The notes beneath the pieces were generated by a model. It was not told the origin of the DNA, ran no database searches, and saw only the letters and a list, made by a program, of their open reading frames with translations. 44,819 bases of DNA from Chloroflexota bacterium (GTDB lineage: Bacteria; Chloroflexota; Anaerolineae; Aggregatilineales; Phototrophicaceae): assembly GCA_011523705.1 (NCBI GenBank), contig WTGC01000117.1:1-44819 (forward strand). The letters run 5' to 3'. Numbering within the stretch: position 1 is the first letter of the stretch; every line of letters starts with the position of its first letter. The translations under genes were made by a program, and so were the position numbers. This document shows, in pieces, positions 24,854-36,307 of the stretch.

Positions 24854-25046
24854 TGTTTACGTTGCACGTTGCAAGAGGGCGTTACAGCGCCGCGCGTAGA
24901 CACTGCGGTTCAAACGCCCCTACACGTTTGCGCTTTGATTAAGATCCGTAGGGGCGAGGTCGCGTAGACACTGACCGCCGGCGGTGACTCGCCCACAGTA
25001 TTCCGCCTGCTCAACAACACGCAAGGTATTTTGCGTGGGCAGCGGC
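24854..25046. repeat. Composite interspersed repeat, copy A (193 bp)
   Basis: Matches the reverse complement of 41219-41432 almost base for base, from TGTTTACG to GCGTGGGC. Contains the core GTAGGGGCG twice in inverted orientation. A further GGCGACTT/AAGTCGCC hairpin (24833-24851) adjoins it and could end transcription of the EF-G-like gene. The spacer holds no gene. Confidence 0.85.
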
Positions 25047-25077
25047 ATAGGCGCGAGTGTGTCTACAGACTTTCTGG

Positions 25078-27102
25078 TTAGCTTGGCTCGCCCTCTACTT
25101 CAGCGGTCTCCTTCGTGTCTGAGCCATTCTGATCCGAGGCATGCGGCTCGCGCAGGTGCTTGGCGACGGATTCCGGCACGATATCTTCCAGGTCTTCTTC
25201 CAGGTTCAGAATGCTCAAGATCTCTTCGCGCTCGACCGTCTCTTTTTCCAGCAGCGCTTTGGCCAGCTCATCCAGCCCCTCGCGGTGATCTTCCAGCAGC
25301 TCGCGCGTCTCTTGGTAAGCGACATCAATGATGCGCTTGATTTCGGCATCAAGTTTGGCGGCGGTGTCATCGCTATAGTCGCGTCCGCTGGCGATTGCGT
25401 AGCCGAGGAAGGGCTGGTCGGAATCGTCGCCGTAATTGACCATGCCGACCGAATCGCTCATGCCGAACATCTTGACCATGCGGCGGGCGATTTGGGTCAC
25501 CTGCTGAATGTCGTTGGCGGCGCCGGTGGTGACATCGTCAAAGACAATCTCTTCGGCGATGCGCCCGGCCAAACCCACTCGAATGAAGGCTTCAAGCTGC
25601 TTGCGGGATTGATGCAGCGAATCGTCCTTCGGCATATAGAAGGCGACGCCGAGCGCGCGCCCGCGCGGGATGATCGTCGTCTTGAGCAGCGCCATCGCAT
25701 CGGGCAGCAAGAATGAAACCAAGGCGTGGCCCGCTTCATGATAGGCGGTGATGCGGCGATCTTTCTTGTTGGAGAGCGGCGGGCGTTTGGTGCCCAGGCG
25801 AATGCGCTCGTAGGCGGTGGTGAAATCGGACATGGTGATCAGGCGGCGGTTGAAGCGGGCGGCGTGCATGGCCGCTTCATTGGCGAGGTTGGCGATGTCG
25901 GCGCCGGAAAAGCCGATGGTGGCGCGCGCCAACGATTCGAGCTCGACATTGTTGCCCAGCGGCTTGTTCTTGGTGTGGATTTTGAGAATGTCGTGCCGCC
26001 CCTTGACATCCGGCAGATCCACCGTGATTTGCCGATCAAACCGGCCGGGCCGCAGTAGAGCGGGATCCAACACGTCGGGACGATTGGTGGCGGCGATCAT
26101 GACGATATTGGTGTCGTTGTCAAAACCATCCATTTCCGAAAGCAACTGATTCAAGGTCTGTTCGCGCTCGTCGTGGCCGCCGCCCAACCCGGTGCCGCGC
26201 CGGCGACCAACCGCGTCGATCTCGTCGACGAAGATGATGGCGGGCGCGTTTTCCTTGGCGCGTTTGAACAGATCGCGAACGCGCGAGGCGCCAACGCCGA
26301 CGAACATCTCCACGAACTCGGAAGCGGCGATGCTGAAGAAGGCAACGTTGGCTTCTCCGGCGACGGCGCGCGCCATCAAGGTTTTGCCGGTGCCCGGCGG
26401 ACCGATCAGAAGGACGCCCCGCGGCACTTTTGCGCCAACCTTGACGTATTTCTCCGGCTGCTTGAGAAAGTCGACGACTTCTTCAAGCTCCAGCTTGGCC
26501 GCGTCTTGCCCGGCGACATCCTCAAACTTGAGAGCTGGCATTTCCGGCGTTTTCTCGCGCGCCTGCGATTGGCCAAAGGAGAAGATGCCATTCATCTGCC
26601 CCTGCGCGCGGCGTCCCATCCAGACGAAGAAACCGATGATGAGAACCAGCGGCAAGAAATTGATGAGCAGCGTCAACCAGGTATTTGGCTGGCTCCACTT
26701 CGCGTCGATTTCAATGCCTCGTTCTTGCGCTATGCGCAGCAGTTCAGCGCCGGCGTAAGGAGGGAGCTGCGCCGAAAAGCGCGAGACATTCTGCATGCGC
26801 CCGGAGGCGGCGGTGACGATGATGCTGCTCTTGAATGTGCCGCTGACCGAGACATTGTCCTGAAAGTGCAGCAGGCTGATGTTATTCATCATCAGTTGTT
26901 CGTAGACATCGGAGTAGGCAATCTCCGGCGTGGAGGAGAACCCGCCAAAGAGACCCGGCGATGAAATCAGCGCCAGCAGCATGACCAGGACGAGCAGACC
27001 AGGCGAGATCCACTTGCGCCAATTCGGCGGCGGCTGCGGCGGTCGCGGGCTGTTCCCGCCCTCGCGACTTTCGTCGTTATCGTTGTTTTCCCAAAACTGC
27101 AT
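25078..27102 (-). CDS. ftsH: ATP-dependent zinc metalloprotease FtsH
   Basis: Membrane-bound AAA+ protease degrading damaged membrane and regulatory proteins. 674 residues: Pro-rich N-terminus, transmembrane helices at about 33-50 and 142-161 around an extracytoplasmic domain, Walker A GPPGTGKT (234-241), Walker [13 protein letters not shown] (288-299), the second region of homology with [20 protein letters not shown], and the zinc motif HEAGH (455-459). A C-terminal acidic helical tail follows. ATG start at 27102. Divergent from the DUF255 gene; a TATAAT on the minus strand at 27142-27147 may be its -10 box. Confidence 0.97.
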   Translation of the reverse strand: MQFWENNDNDESREGGNSPRPPQPPPNWRKWISPGLLVLVMLLALISSPGLFGGFSSTPEIAYSDVYEQLMMNNISLLHFQDNVSVSGTFKSSIIVTAASGRMQNVSRFSAQLPPYAGAELLRIAQERGIEIDAKWSQPNTWLTLLINFLPLVLIIGFFVWMGRRAQGQMNGIFSFGQSQAREKTPEMPALKFEDVAGQDAAKLELEEVVDFLKQPEKYVKVGAKVPRGVLLIGPPGTGKTLMARAVAGEANVAFFSIAASEFVEMFVGVGASRVRDLFKRAKENAPAIIFVDEIDAVGRRRGTGLGGGHDEREQTLNQLLSEMDGFDNDTNIVMIAATNRPDVLDPALLRPGRFDRQITVDLPDVKGRHDILKIHTKNKPLGNNVELESLARATIGFSGADIANLANEAAMHAARFNRRLITMSDFTTAYERIRLGTKRPPLSNKKDRRITAYHEAGHALVSFLLPDAMALLKTTIIPRGRALGVAFYMPKDDSLHQSRKQLEAFIRVGLAGRIAEEIVFDDVTTGAANDIQQVTQIARRMVKMFGMSDSVGMVNYGDDSDQPFLGYAIASGRDYSDDTAAKLDAEIKRIIDVAYQETRELLEDHREGLDELAKALLEKETVEREEILSILNLEEDLEDIVPESVAKHLREPHASDQNGSDTKETAEVEGEPS

Positions 27103-27141
27103 CGATAGATCGTACCCTCAGAAAGCGGATTGCATAGCTTG

Positions 27142-27147
27142 ATTATA
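27142..27147 (-). promoter_or_regulatory. Candidate -10 box of ftsH
   Basis: Perfect TATAAT on the minus strand 40 bp before the ATG. TTGCGC is found upstream but with a 20-nt spacer, so the promoter assignment is tentative. Confidence 0.35.
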
Positions 27148-27302
27148 CCGTATCAACGGCGCCAATTGCGCAAGACTTGTCTTAGAATGCGGTGGCCGCC
27201 GCTTCGGTATACAGTTGGCTCTGCTGATGATAACATGAAATACGAGAGATTTCGCCGGTTAGTTGCGGCGCGCATGGAACCAAGCGGCGCCCGAGGCCAA
27301 TT

Positions 27303-29372
<2,070 letters not shown>

Positions 29373-29474
29373 GCGCCGCTTTCCAATATTTATCGATGGC
29401 ATCCGGAATGCCGCGCGACCGCCGCCATAGCTGAATTCAGAACGGGATTTTCGTCTCGTCAGACAGGTCCATTC

Positions 29475-29972
29475 ATGGTCCAGGATAGACAAGCCGGGCA
29501 GGATTACTTCAAGACCCTGCTGCAAACGGTGGTGGGGCAGGCGTTCAGCGCCGCCGGCTATCGGCTGCAAGACGCGCCGATGCAGTGGGCGGGCGGGAAG
29601 TATCGCTTCGCCCGAGCCTTGCCCGATGGTTACTTTGGCTTGATCGATTTCCAGGTCCTGGTTTATAGCGATACCATGTGGTCGGATCGAGCGCAATCGC
29701 GTTTCAATGTTCAGCTGACGCGCGCGCGCAATCGCCATGGTCGGGCTGGCAGCAGCGCGGGCTACGTGACGCGCGGGCTGAGCCAACTGGTGGTTGAAGA
29801 CTTCGGCGTTGCGATTCTGCCATCGGCCGACCATTGGTGGACTTTTCGCGACACCGAGACGATGGGCGCGGCGCTGGCGGAAGCGGGACATCTTGTCGTC
29901 GGTTACGGCATGCCTTGGTTGGCTCGCGAGTTGGTCCCGCCGGCTGACCAGGATGCCGGCGACCTTGGTTGA
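29475..29972 (+). CDS. Uncharacterised 165-residue protein
   Basis: Not recognised. The protein is soluble, with no signal or membrane segment. The pattern of an N-terminal helix, AAGYRLQD, a strand, then YFGLIDFQVLVYSD and FNVQLTRA is loosely like DUF4304-type small alpha/beta proteins, but this is a weak resemblance. ATG at 29475 with a GGTCC-like upstream stretch only. It lies between the DUF255 gene (102 bp) and the lytic transglycosylase gene (58 bp) on the same strand, so could be co-transcribed with either. Third-position GC bias and compact spacing suggest a real gene. Confidence 0.6.
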   Translation: MVQDRQAGQDYFKTLLQTVVGQAFSAAGYRLQDAPMQWAGGKYRFARALPDGYFGLIDFQVLVYSDTMWSDRAQSRFNVQLTRARNRHGRAGSSAGYVTRGLSQLVVEDFGVAILPSADHWWTFRDTETMGAALAEAGHLVVGYGMPWLARELVPPADQDAGDLG

Positions 29973-30030
29973 CAAGCGCAGTCCAGCTTCGTACCATGAC
30001 GGGCAATTCACAAGCTCGCGGACCTATTCC

Positions 30031-32490
30031 ATGTACCGATTTCCGGTCATCGCTATGGCGCTCTGTGTGTTCCTGAGCGCTTGCAACTTCCGCCGCCTGG
30101 AGCTGCCGCTGCCGACGCCGGATGAAGACAACATCATTTACGTCACAGCGACGCCGCTGCCGGTAGTGGCGCAGGCTGTTCCGACAGAAGCCCCGACCGA
30201 GATTCCTCCAGTCGCTCAGCCCACGCCCGCCATCATGGCGAAAGAACAGCTTCAGTCGGCTGAGAGCTTCACGCGCAACGGGTATTTTGAAGAGGCGGCC
30301 GGCATCTACCGCAGCTTGCTCAATGCTGGCGACGCCCTTCCGCCGCCCCATCGCGCCGAAGCTGCCTCTCGCCTGGGGACAGTCGCCTTGCGCGCCGGCT
30401 ACTTTGAGCAGGCGCAGGATGCCTTCAGTTTATACATCAGCGAGTTCTCGGGGGAGGCGCAGCTCGCGCAAGCCTATTTCTTACGCGCCGATGCCCGGCT
30501 GGGTCTGTCACGGTGGCGCGAGGCGATCGACGATCTTCAGCGTTATCTGCTGCTGCGTCCCGGCTTGATCGACAGCTACGTCCATGAGCGACTCGCCGAT
30601 GCGCAGATGGCGCTGGGAATGACCGAGGCGGCGCTGAAAAATTACCAGCGCGCAATAAATGCCGGGCGGCCGAAAGTGCCGCTGCTGATTCTGCGCGAGA
30701 AACTGGCGCGGATCGACATCGAGCTTGGTCGCTATGCCGAGGCGGTCGCCCAGTATGACGCGATTCTGACGGTCGCGCGAAACGCTCCTTACCGCGCTGA
30801 CATCGCTTTGTCGGCGGCGCAGGTCACGCTGGACAGCATCGATGTAGAGACCGGCTTGGCGCGGCTGCAGGCGGTCGCGGAGAATTACCCGGGCACGAGC
30901 GCGGCTTGGGCGGCGCAAGAGCAACTGAGAAGGCATGGGTCGGCCTTTGACGGCTTTCGGCGTGGGCAGGCGGCATTCATCGCCGGCGACGCGCAGGCGG
31001 CGATCGAGGCATTTGATCAGTTCACGGCGGCGCAAGATTCGACGGCGATTCCGGCTGAGCTTTTCCTGCTGCTCGGGCGCGCCCATCGCCAGGTCGGAGA
31101 TTTCGGTGCTGCCTCGGTCGCATTCCAGACGCTGATCGATCGCTATCCACAAGATCCGCTCTTTGGCGACGCGCTGCTCGAGCGCGGGAGGACGCGCTTT
31201 TTGGCTGGCGACAGTCCGGCGGCGATAGAGATTTATCTGGCGCTGGCCGATGAATATGGTCAGCTTGCGAGCGCGGCCGGCGAGGCGCTCTGGCGCGCCG
31301 GTTATCTATACGGCACTAACGGTCAGACGGCCTTGTCGCGTCAGGTGTTCACGCGCCTGGCCGATCTTTATCCGAATCACGAATTGACCACCAACGGACT
31401 CTTCATCGCGGCGTCGGCGGCTGTACGCGATGAGGAGTGGCTCATCGCCGAGGGTCTCTATCAGCGAATCGCGGCACTCACGTCGGGGGAGGATAAAGCG
31501 GCGGCTTATCTGTGGATCGGCCGCATCGCGCTGGGCAACGGGGATTCTGAAAGTGCAAACGAGGCATTCGACCAAGCGATCGCGGCAGCGCCCGATAGTT
31601 ATTTTGCGGCGCGGGCGGGCGATTTCCGCATCGGCCGGCAGCCATTTCAGACGCCGGCAGCCTATCAATTCGCCTTCGGCGAAGCGACCGAGCGGCAGGA
31701 AGCTGAGGACTGGCTTCGCCGTCACTTCAATATCGGTGATTCAAATGAGCTATGGCGACTATCCGCGGCTTTGGAGAGCGACCCGCGCATGATACGCGGA
31801 ACCGAATTGCTGGCGCTGAAAGTTTTTGACGCGGCATTCAATGAGTTTGAGGATCTGGTAGATGAAGCGCGCGACAAGGGCGATGTCTTAAGCAGTTATC
31901 GCCTGGCGATTTATCTGCGTGATATGGGCGTTTATCGAGAGAGCATAATCGCGGCGGCCGACGTGATTATCGCCTCCGGGCTGGGTACGCTGGAAGCGCC
32001 GCGCTTTATCGCCCGGCTGCGCTTTCCGGCTCATTACATTGACGTGATCCAACCGGCGGCGGATGAACGCGGCTTTGATCCATTAGTGATGCTCTCATTG
32101 ATCCGGCAGGAGAGTCTCTTCAATACCTTGGCAATAGCCGCGGCCGGCGAGAAGGGCTTGACGCAAGTCATCCCGTCGACCGCGCAGTATATAGCCGAAA
32201 AGCTGGCATGGCGTGATTATCAGCATGAGGATCTCTTCCGCCCATACGCCGGCGTCGCTTTTGGCGCATTCTATCTTGATGAACAACTGGACCTTTTCAA
32301 CGGGAACGCGGTCGTCGCGCTCGCCGCCTACAATGCGGGACCGGGACGGGCCTACGACTGGAACGCCTTGTCAGCCGGCGATCCAGACCTGTTTATGACG
32401 ACCATCACGATCGATTCAACGCGCCATTACGTACAGTTCATATATCGCAATTACAATATCTATCGCGAGCTTTACGGCGTCGGCGGCTGA
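30031..32490 (+). CDS. TPR-containing lytic transglycosylase lipoprotein (SLT domain)
   Basis: An 819-residue predicted lipoprotein resembling Slt70. The lipobox LSAC gives Cys18; a Thr/Pro-rich stretch follows (residues 20-68). From about 70 to 660 the protein is helical, with repeated TPR-like pairs (A.......Y...L......A..A). The C-terminal SLT domain has the catalytic Glu694 in LIRQESLFN, GLTQVIPSTA and ALAAYNAGPGRA. It cleaves peptidoglycan between MurNAc and GlcNAc with formation of anhydro-MurNAc. The ATG at 30031 is chosen because the signal peptide begins there; upstream open frame is not homologous. Confidence 0.93.
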   Translation: MYRFPVIAMALCVFLSACNFRRLELPLPTPDEDNIIYVTATPLPVVAQAVPTEAPTEIPPVAQPTPAIMAKEQLQSAESFTRNGYFEEAAGIYRSLLNAGDALPPPHRAEAASRLGTVALRAGYFEQAQDAFSLYISEFSGEAQLAQAYFLRADARLGLSRWREAIDDLQRYLLLRPGLIDSYVHERLADAQMALGMTEAALKNYQRAINAGRPKVPLLILREKLARIDIELGRYAEAVAQYDAILTVARNAPYRADIALSAAQVTLDSIDVETGLARLQAVAENYPGTSAAWAAQEQLRRHGSAFDGFRRGQAAFIAGDAQAAIEAFDQFTAAQDSTAIPAELFLLLGRAHRQVGDFGAASVAFQTLIDRYPQDPLFGDALLERGRTRFLAGDSPAAIEIYLALADEYGQLASAAGEALWRAGYLYGTNGQTALSRQVFTRLADLYPNHELTTNGLFIAASAAVRDEEWLIAEGLYQRIAALTSGEDKAAAYLWIGRIALGNGDSESANEAFDQAIAAAPDSYFAARAGDFRIGRQPFQTPAAYQFAFGEATERQEAEDWLRRHFNIGDSNELWRLSAALESDPRMIRGTELLALKVFDAAFNEFEDLVDEARDKGDVLSSYRLAIYLRDMGVYRESIIAAADVIIASGLGTLEAPRFIARLRFPAHYIDVIQPAADERGFDPLVMLSLIRQESLFNTLAIAAAGEKGLTQVIPSTAQYIAEKLAWRDYQHEDLFRPYAGVAFGAFYLDEQLDLFNGNAVVALAAYNAGPGRAYDWNALSAGDPDLFMTTITIDSTRHYVQFIYRNYNIYRELYGVGG

Positions 32491-32645
32491 GCGCCGTCTC
32501 GCGTGGGATCGCGGGCCAGAATCGCGCAACCGCCGCATATCTCGCGGTCGTATTCGGTGTTTTAATTGGCGAGGCTCATAGTCGTTTCGGATTGAGCTGC
32601 TATGCTACACTGAAGGTGAACCAGCCGGCCGTGATAAAGGTAAAC

Positions 32646-33968
32646 ATGCAAGCGCAGCGCCTACTTGAGAATCTGCAAGCCCAGCAGGACAGAGAGCTTG
32701 AGTCTTTCTTTGGCAGTCCACGCCTGATAGACGAAGCGCATTCGGCTTCTCCCTTTGCGGCGGTGAAGCGCGTCGCCGTTCTGACCGAATCCTTCCTGCC
32801 GAAAGTTGACGGCGTAGTCAAGACGGCTTTCTTGACGGTCCGCTATCTGCAGGAGACCGGACGGGAAGTGCTGGTATTTGCGCCCGATATCGCTGTCGAC
32901 CAGGTCGGCAATTCGCAAGTCATCCCGCTGCCGTCGATTAGCCTGCCACAAGCGCCGGAGACGCGAATGGCTTTGCCGAATCCGGTCGTGGCGCGGCATA
33001 TTGAGGATTTCAATCCCGACCTGATTCACCTCTTCAGCCCGGCGGCGATGGGGGTCAATGGCATGGCGGTCGGCAGACACTTGAAATTGCCGGTGATCGC
33101 CAACTATCAGACGGACCTGCCCGGTTATACCGAGCACTATGGCTTTCCCTTGCTATCGGGTCCGGTCAATCGCTGGCTGCGATATATCCACAATGGCTGT
33201 CATTTGACGCTAGCGCCGACGCGCACCATCATTCGGCAGTTGCGCGCGGTGGGCTATCGCCGCGTGCGTCATTGGGGGCGCGGCGTCAATACGGAGCGTT
33301 TCCATCCGCGGCACGCGCGGCCCGCGATGCGCCGCCGGCTGCTGAATGGGCGCGACCCCGATTCGCTACTCTGCATTTTCGTCGGGCGCCTCGCACAGGA
33401 GAAGCGTGTCGACCTGTTGCGTGATGTCGCCAAGACGCCCGGCGTGGCTCTGACGATCATCGGCGACGGCGCCCTGCGCGAGGAACTTGAAGCCGACTTC
33501 GCCGATACCGACGCGTTTTTCACCGGCTACTTGATTGGCGACGAGCTGGCGCAAGCCTATGCCAGCGCCGAGGTCTTTGCCTTTCCCGGCGAATACGAGA
33601 CCTTCGGCCAGGTCATCCAGGAAGCGATGGCATCGGGTTTGCCATCGATCGTTGTGAAAGCCGGTGGCGCGCCTGATGTCATTGAGGATGGCGTGAGCGG
33701 CGTCGCGGTGGCGCCAACTGCCGCTGCCTTCGCCGCGGAAATCCGCCGGCTGCGCGACCGGCCAATGGCGCGAGAGGCGATGAGCCTCCAAGCGCGGCAA
33801 ATGTCGGAGCAGCGCCCATGGTCGGCGCTGATGGCGCAGCTCGAGGGCTACTACGAAGAGGCATATACGATGAACAAGCGCTTCAAGAGCCTGTTCGGTT
33901 TCACGCGCTATCACATGCCCTTGTCCATTCCTGCCCAATTGGTGCGCCGTCCCAAAATTCTTTCCTAG
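32646..33968 (+). CDS. GT4-family glycosyltransferase
   Basis: A 440-residue retaining GT-B glycosyltransferase. N-terminal domain: VAVLTESFLPKVDGVVKT, then PNPVVARHIEDFNPDLIHLFSP split over two strands; C-terminal domain: FVGRLAQEKRVDLL, IIGDGALREEL, TGYLIGDELAQAYASAEVF and the EX7E nucleotide-sugar motif in GEYETFGQVIQEAMASGLP. This fits the group of lipid-linked mannosyl or glucosyl transferases (MgtA/PimB-like), acceptor unknown. ATG at 32646 has AAAGG 5 nt upstream; a TTG at 32592 is in frame without support. mgsA follows after 41 bp. Confidence 0.9.
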   Translation: MQAQRLLENLQAQQDRELESFFGSPRLIDEAHSASPFAAVKRVAVLTESFLPKVDGVVKTAFLTVRYLQETGREVLVFAPDIAVDQVGNSQVIPLPSISLPQAPETRMALPNPVVARHIEDFNPDLIHLFSPAAMGVNGMAVGRHLKLPVIANYQTDLPGYTEHYGFPLLSGPVNRWLRYIHNGCHLTLAPTRTIIRQLRAVGYRRVRHWGRGVNTERFHPRHARPAMRRRLLNGRDPDSLLCIFVGRLAQEKRVDLLRDVAKTPGVALTIIGDGALREELEADFADTDAFFTGYLIGDELAQAYASAEVFAFPGEYETFGQVIQEAMASGLPSIVVKAGGAPDVIEDGVSGVAVAPTAAAFAAEIRRLRDRPMAREAMSLQARQMSEQRPWSALMAQLEGYYEEAYTMNKRFKSLFGFTRYHMPLSIPAQLVRRPKILS

Positions 33969-34009
33969 TTTGGCAAGGACCTAGGCGCGCGATACGAGAA
34001 CATAACCGA

Positions 34010-34387
34010 ATGCCAAGACAGTCGAAAAAGAAGACGCTCGCCCTTATCTCTCATGATGGAAAAAAAGCCGATATGGTCGCATTTGTGATGGATCACAAAG
34101 AGCGGCTGCGCGATTTCGATCTGGTCGCGACTCAAACGACGGGCACGATGATTCGGGAGAAGACGGGCCTCGATGTACGCTGCATGCTTTCGGGACCCTA
34201 TGGCGGTGATGCGCAAATCGCGAGCGCGGTGGCGGAAGGGCGCGTGAACGCGGTCTTCTTCTTCCTGGATCCGCTGGGCAAACATCCGCATGATCCCGAT
34301 ATTCAGAGCCTGCTTCGCATCTGCAATGTGCATAATGTGCCGTTGGCGACCAACATCGCGACCGCCGTGCTTCTCATCAATGCCTGA
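34010..34387 (+). CDS. mgsA: Methylglyoxal synthase
   Basis: Converts dihydroxyacetone phosphate to methylglyoxal, a bypass that frees phosphate. 125 residues. Conserved features: ALISHDGKKADMVAF, TGTMI, GPYGGDAQIA with the catalytic Asp67, and FLDPLGKHPHDPD with His94 and Asp97 (His98 and Asp101 in E. coli). ATG at 34010, about 41 bp after the glycosyltransferase gene on the same strand. The spacer 34388-34532 that follows shows nothing firm. Confidence 0.93.
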   Translation: MPRQSKKKTLALISHDGKKADMVAFVMDHKERLRDFDLVATQTTGTMIREKTGLDVRCMLSGPYGGDAQIASAVAEGRVNAVFFFLDPLGKHPHDPDIQSLLRICNVHNVPLATNIATAVLLINA

Positions 34388-34532
34388 ATCAGCGCCGATC
34401 TAACGGATTTCTTGCTTAATCGCCGGCCCGACCTGCGGCATAATCGAAGGTCAGGTGTGAGCGCCTGCGCAAGCGGACTGGATCGGGCAAAGGCGAATTC
34501 TACCGATCGAATTGGTGGGGCTGGGATAAGAC

Positions 34533-35150
34533 GTGCCGGAAATTGATCCCGTCATACTCGAATGGGTGACGCAGGCAAAAGCGGGCGACTCGGATGCCTT
34601 CGCCGAATTGCTCTACCTTTTTCAAGATCTGGTTTACAATTTGTGTTATCGCATGTTGGGCGAAAGTGGCGAGGCGGAAGACGCGACTCAGGAAACATTC
34701 CTGCGCGTCTACAAAAATCTGAATCGCTACGACACGACCCGCCCCTTCAAGACCTGGATCCTGTCCATCGCCTCAAATCACTGCATTGACCGGCTGCGGA
34801 AGCGCCGGATGCAGCTCGTGTCGCTGGACGATGAGCCGACCGCGGCCGCGCTTGCGCTTCGCAGCAAAGATCCGACGCCGGAGCAGGCTACCGTTGCTGG
34901 CGAGCTTAGCTCTTTCATACAGGGGCTGCTGCTTCAGCTTGATGAGCATTACCGGCTCGCCGTTATCTATCGCTACTGGTTTCAGTATTCTTATGCCGAG
35001 ATCGCCGAGCTCATGGATACGACCGAGAGCGCCATCAAGAGCCGGCTCCACCGCGCGCGCAAGAAGCTGGCTGAGTTGATGGAAACAGTAGAACCGATTC
35101 ACCTTGAAGGCGACGACCGGCTGGCAGATCCGCTACCGAAAGGAAGATGA
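34533..35150 (+). CDS. ECF-type RNA polymerase sigma factor (SigE/RpoE-like)
   Basis: 205 residues with sigma region 2 (about 20-90: DAFAELLYLFQDLVYNLCYRML split across helices, GEAEDATQETFLRVYKNL, then FKTWILSIASNHCIDRLRKRR) and region 4 (about 140-190: YRYWFQYSYAEIAELMDTTESAIKSRLHRARKKL, a helix-turn-helix ending with the usual SRLHRAR). No regions 1 or 3, so ECF class. GTG start at 34533. Its stop is 1 nt before the start of the next gene, the usual translational coupling with an anti-sigma factor. Confidence 0.92.
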   Translation: MPEIDPVILEWVTQAKAGDSDAFAELLYLFQDLVYNLCYRMLGESGEAEDATQETFLRVYKNLNRYDTTRPFKTWILSIASNHCIDRLRKRRMQLVSLDDEPTAAALALRSKDPTPEQATVAGELSSFIQGLLLQLDEHYRLAVIYRYWFQYSYAEIAELMDTTESAIKSRLHRARKKLAELMETVEPIHLEGDDRLADPLPKGR

Positions 35151-35151
35151 T

Positions 35152-35712
35152 ATGTCCCCAGAGCGAGACCCGCGGCAGCAGTTGATGCAAGACGCCATCG
35201 ACGGACAGCTTTCAGAGGACATGGCACGCAAGCTGGTCGATATTTTGGGCAGCGACCGATCGGCGGCGCGGGAGTATGATCGCTTGCAGCGGGTGGACAG
35301 TTTGCTCAAGCGGGCGCCACAGCAGCGGGCGCCGGCGCGTCTGGCGGCGACAATCATGGCGCGCCTGGCGCAGCGCGTCCAAGCCGAGACGGCGCTCGCC
35401 GATTTGCCTGCCGAGACGCAGCAGGTGATGATGCTTTGTCTGTCCGCCTCGATGATGGCGATGATGCCCATGATGGAAGCGGCTTCCTGGCTCGTGCTGA
35501 ACGCGCAGCGCGACCCCAAGCTCTTGAGCAAGGTCATGATCGAGACGATCGGCTGGATGACCCTCGTCACTGATGCCTTGATTCAACTCTTGGACGATGC
35601 CGAGAATCGGGCGCGCAGCGAGCCCGAGATTGCCACGGCGACGCTCGCGCTCACCCCGTATTTGCTGCGATCGGCGCTTGATTATCTCGATGAGCTGCCG
35701 CAGAAAGTATAG
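35152..35712 (+). CDS. Candidate anti-sigma factor without zinc ligands
   Basis: 186 residues. The N-terminal 80 residues have the layout of anti-sigma domains: DAIDGQLSEDMARKLVDIL, RAAREYDRL-like helix, VDSLLKRAP and APARLAATIMARLAQR. The His-x3-Cys-x2-Cys zinc motif of the zf-HC2 class is missing; the corresponding stretch is LGSDRSAAREYDR. A Met-rich hydrophobic segment (about residues 90-118) and a second (123-145) could anchor it in the membrane. ATG at 35152 with GGAAG upstream, 1 nt after the sigma gene stop. The role is inferred from coupling and N-terminal shape. Confidence 0.65.
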   Translation: MSPERDPRQQLMQDAIDGQLSEDMARKLVDILGSDRSAAREYDRLQRVDSLLKRAPQQRAPARLAATIMARLAQRVQAETALADLPAETQQVMMLCLSASMMAMMPMMEAASWLVLNAQRDPKLLSKVMIETIGWMTLVTDALIQLLDDAENRARSEPEIATATLALTPYLLRSALDYLDELPQKV

Positions 35713-35770
35713 CGCTGTCCCTCAGCGGGCTCGATCCCGCTGGCAAGTTTGGAACCCGTGTGAAAACAAT

Positions 35771-35800
35771 AAGGGATACTGTACGGCAGTATCCCTTTTC
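35771..35800. terminator. Bidirectional intrinsic terminator between the anti-sigma gene and greA
   Basis: AAGGGATACTG (35771-35781) pairs with CAGTATCCCTT (35787-35797) over a 5-nt loop, with T residues after it on the plus strand and ATTGTTTTC on the minus strand. It sits between two converging genes. A second weaker stem CAGCGGG/CCCGCTG lies just upstream near 35722-35741. Confidence 0.8.
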
Positions 35801-35818
35801 GATTTGGCGCGCTTGCCG

Positions 35819-36307
35819 TCAGTCGGCGCCGTCCGGGATCATTTCAATCTTGCGCACCCTATAGGTGACCAGCCCGTCGGGCACTTCCACCTTGACGCGG
35901 GCGCCCACCGTTTGGCCCAGGAGCGCCTTGCCCACCGGCGACTCCAGCGAAACGCCGCGCCGCCCATGGGTGATCTCTTCGTGATCCAGCAAATCCAGCG
36001 TGAATTCTTCCTTTTCGGCCGCGTCGTAGACGGTCACGCGATTGCCGGCCGTGACGGTGTTCGGGTCTTCGTCAGCATCGATGATCTCGGCGCGCGCGAG
36101 CACATTCTGCAAATGGGACACGCGCTCGTCCAATCGTTCTTTGGACACCATCGCGTCGAAGAAGACCGCCTCTTCGCCCTGATCGTCTTCGCGCGCTTCG
36201 GCGAGCATCTCGGCGACTTTCGAATTTTCTTCACTGGTCAAGATGTTGAGCTCGCGCTGCAGCTTCTGGTAGCCTTGCCGCGTCAATTGAATGCGTCGTT
36301 CAGCCAT
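35819..36307 (-). CDS. greA: Transcription elongation factor GreA family
   Basis: 162 residues: N-terminal coiled coil (about 8-80) and C-terminal FKBP-like domain (about 85-160) with GNRVTVYD, SPVGKALLGQTVGARVKVEVP. Gre factors enter the polymerase secondary channel and stimulate transcript cleavage. The coil tip, canonical GDLKENAEY, is here DDQGEEAVFF: E. coli Glu44 is kept as Glu46, but Asp41 aligns with Gln43, with Asp41-Asp42 just before it. ATG at 36307 with AAAGGA 7 nt upstream. It converges on the terminator at 35771. Confidence 0.9.
   Translation of the reverse strand: MAERRIQLTRQGYQKLQRELNILTSEENSKVAEMLAEAREDDQGEEAVFFDAMVSKERLDERVSHLQNVLARAEIIDADEDPNTVTAGNRVTVYDAAEKEEFTLDLLDHEEITHGRRGVSLESPVGKALLGQTVGARVKVEVPDGLVTYRVRKIEMIPDGAD

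Noticed and set aside
35713..35760. GC-rich hairpin CAGCGGG/CCCGCTG considered as part of a tRNA
   Set aside because: No cloverleaf, no TpsiC-arm consensus, and too short; probably a leader or terminator stem.
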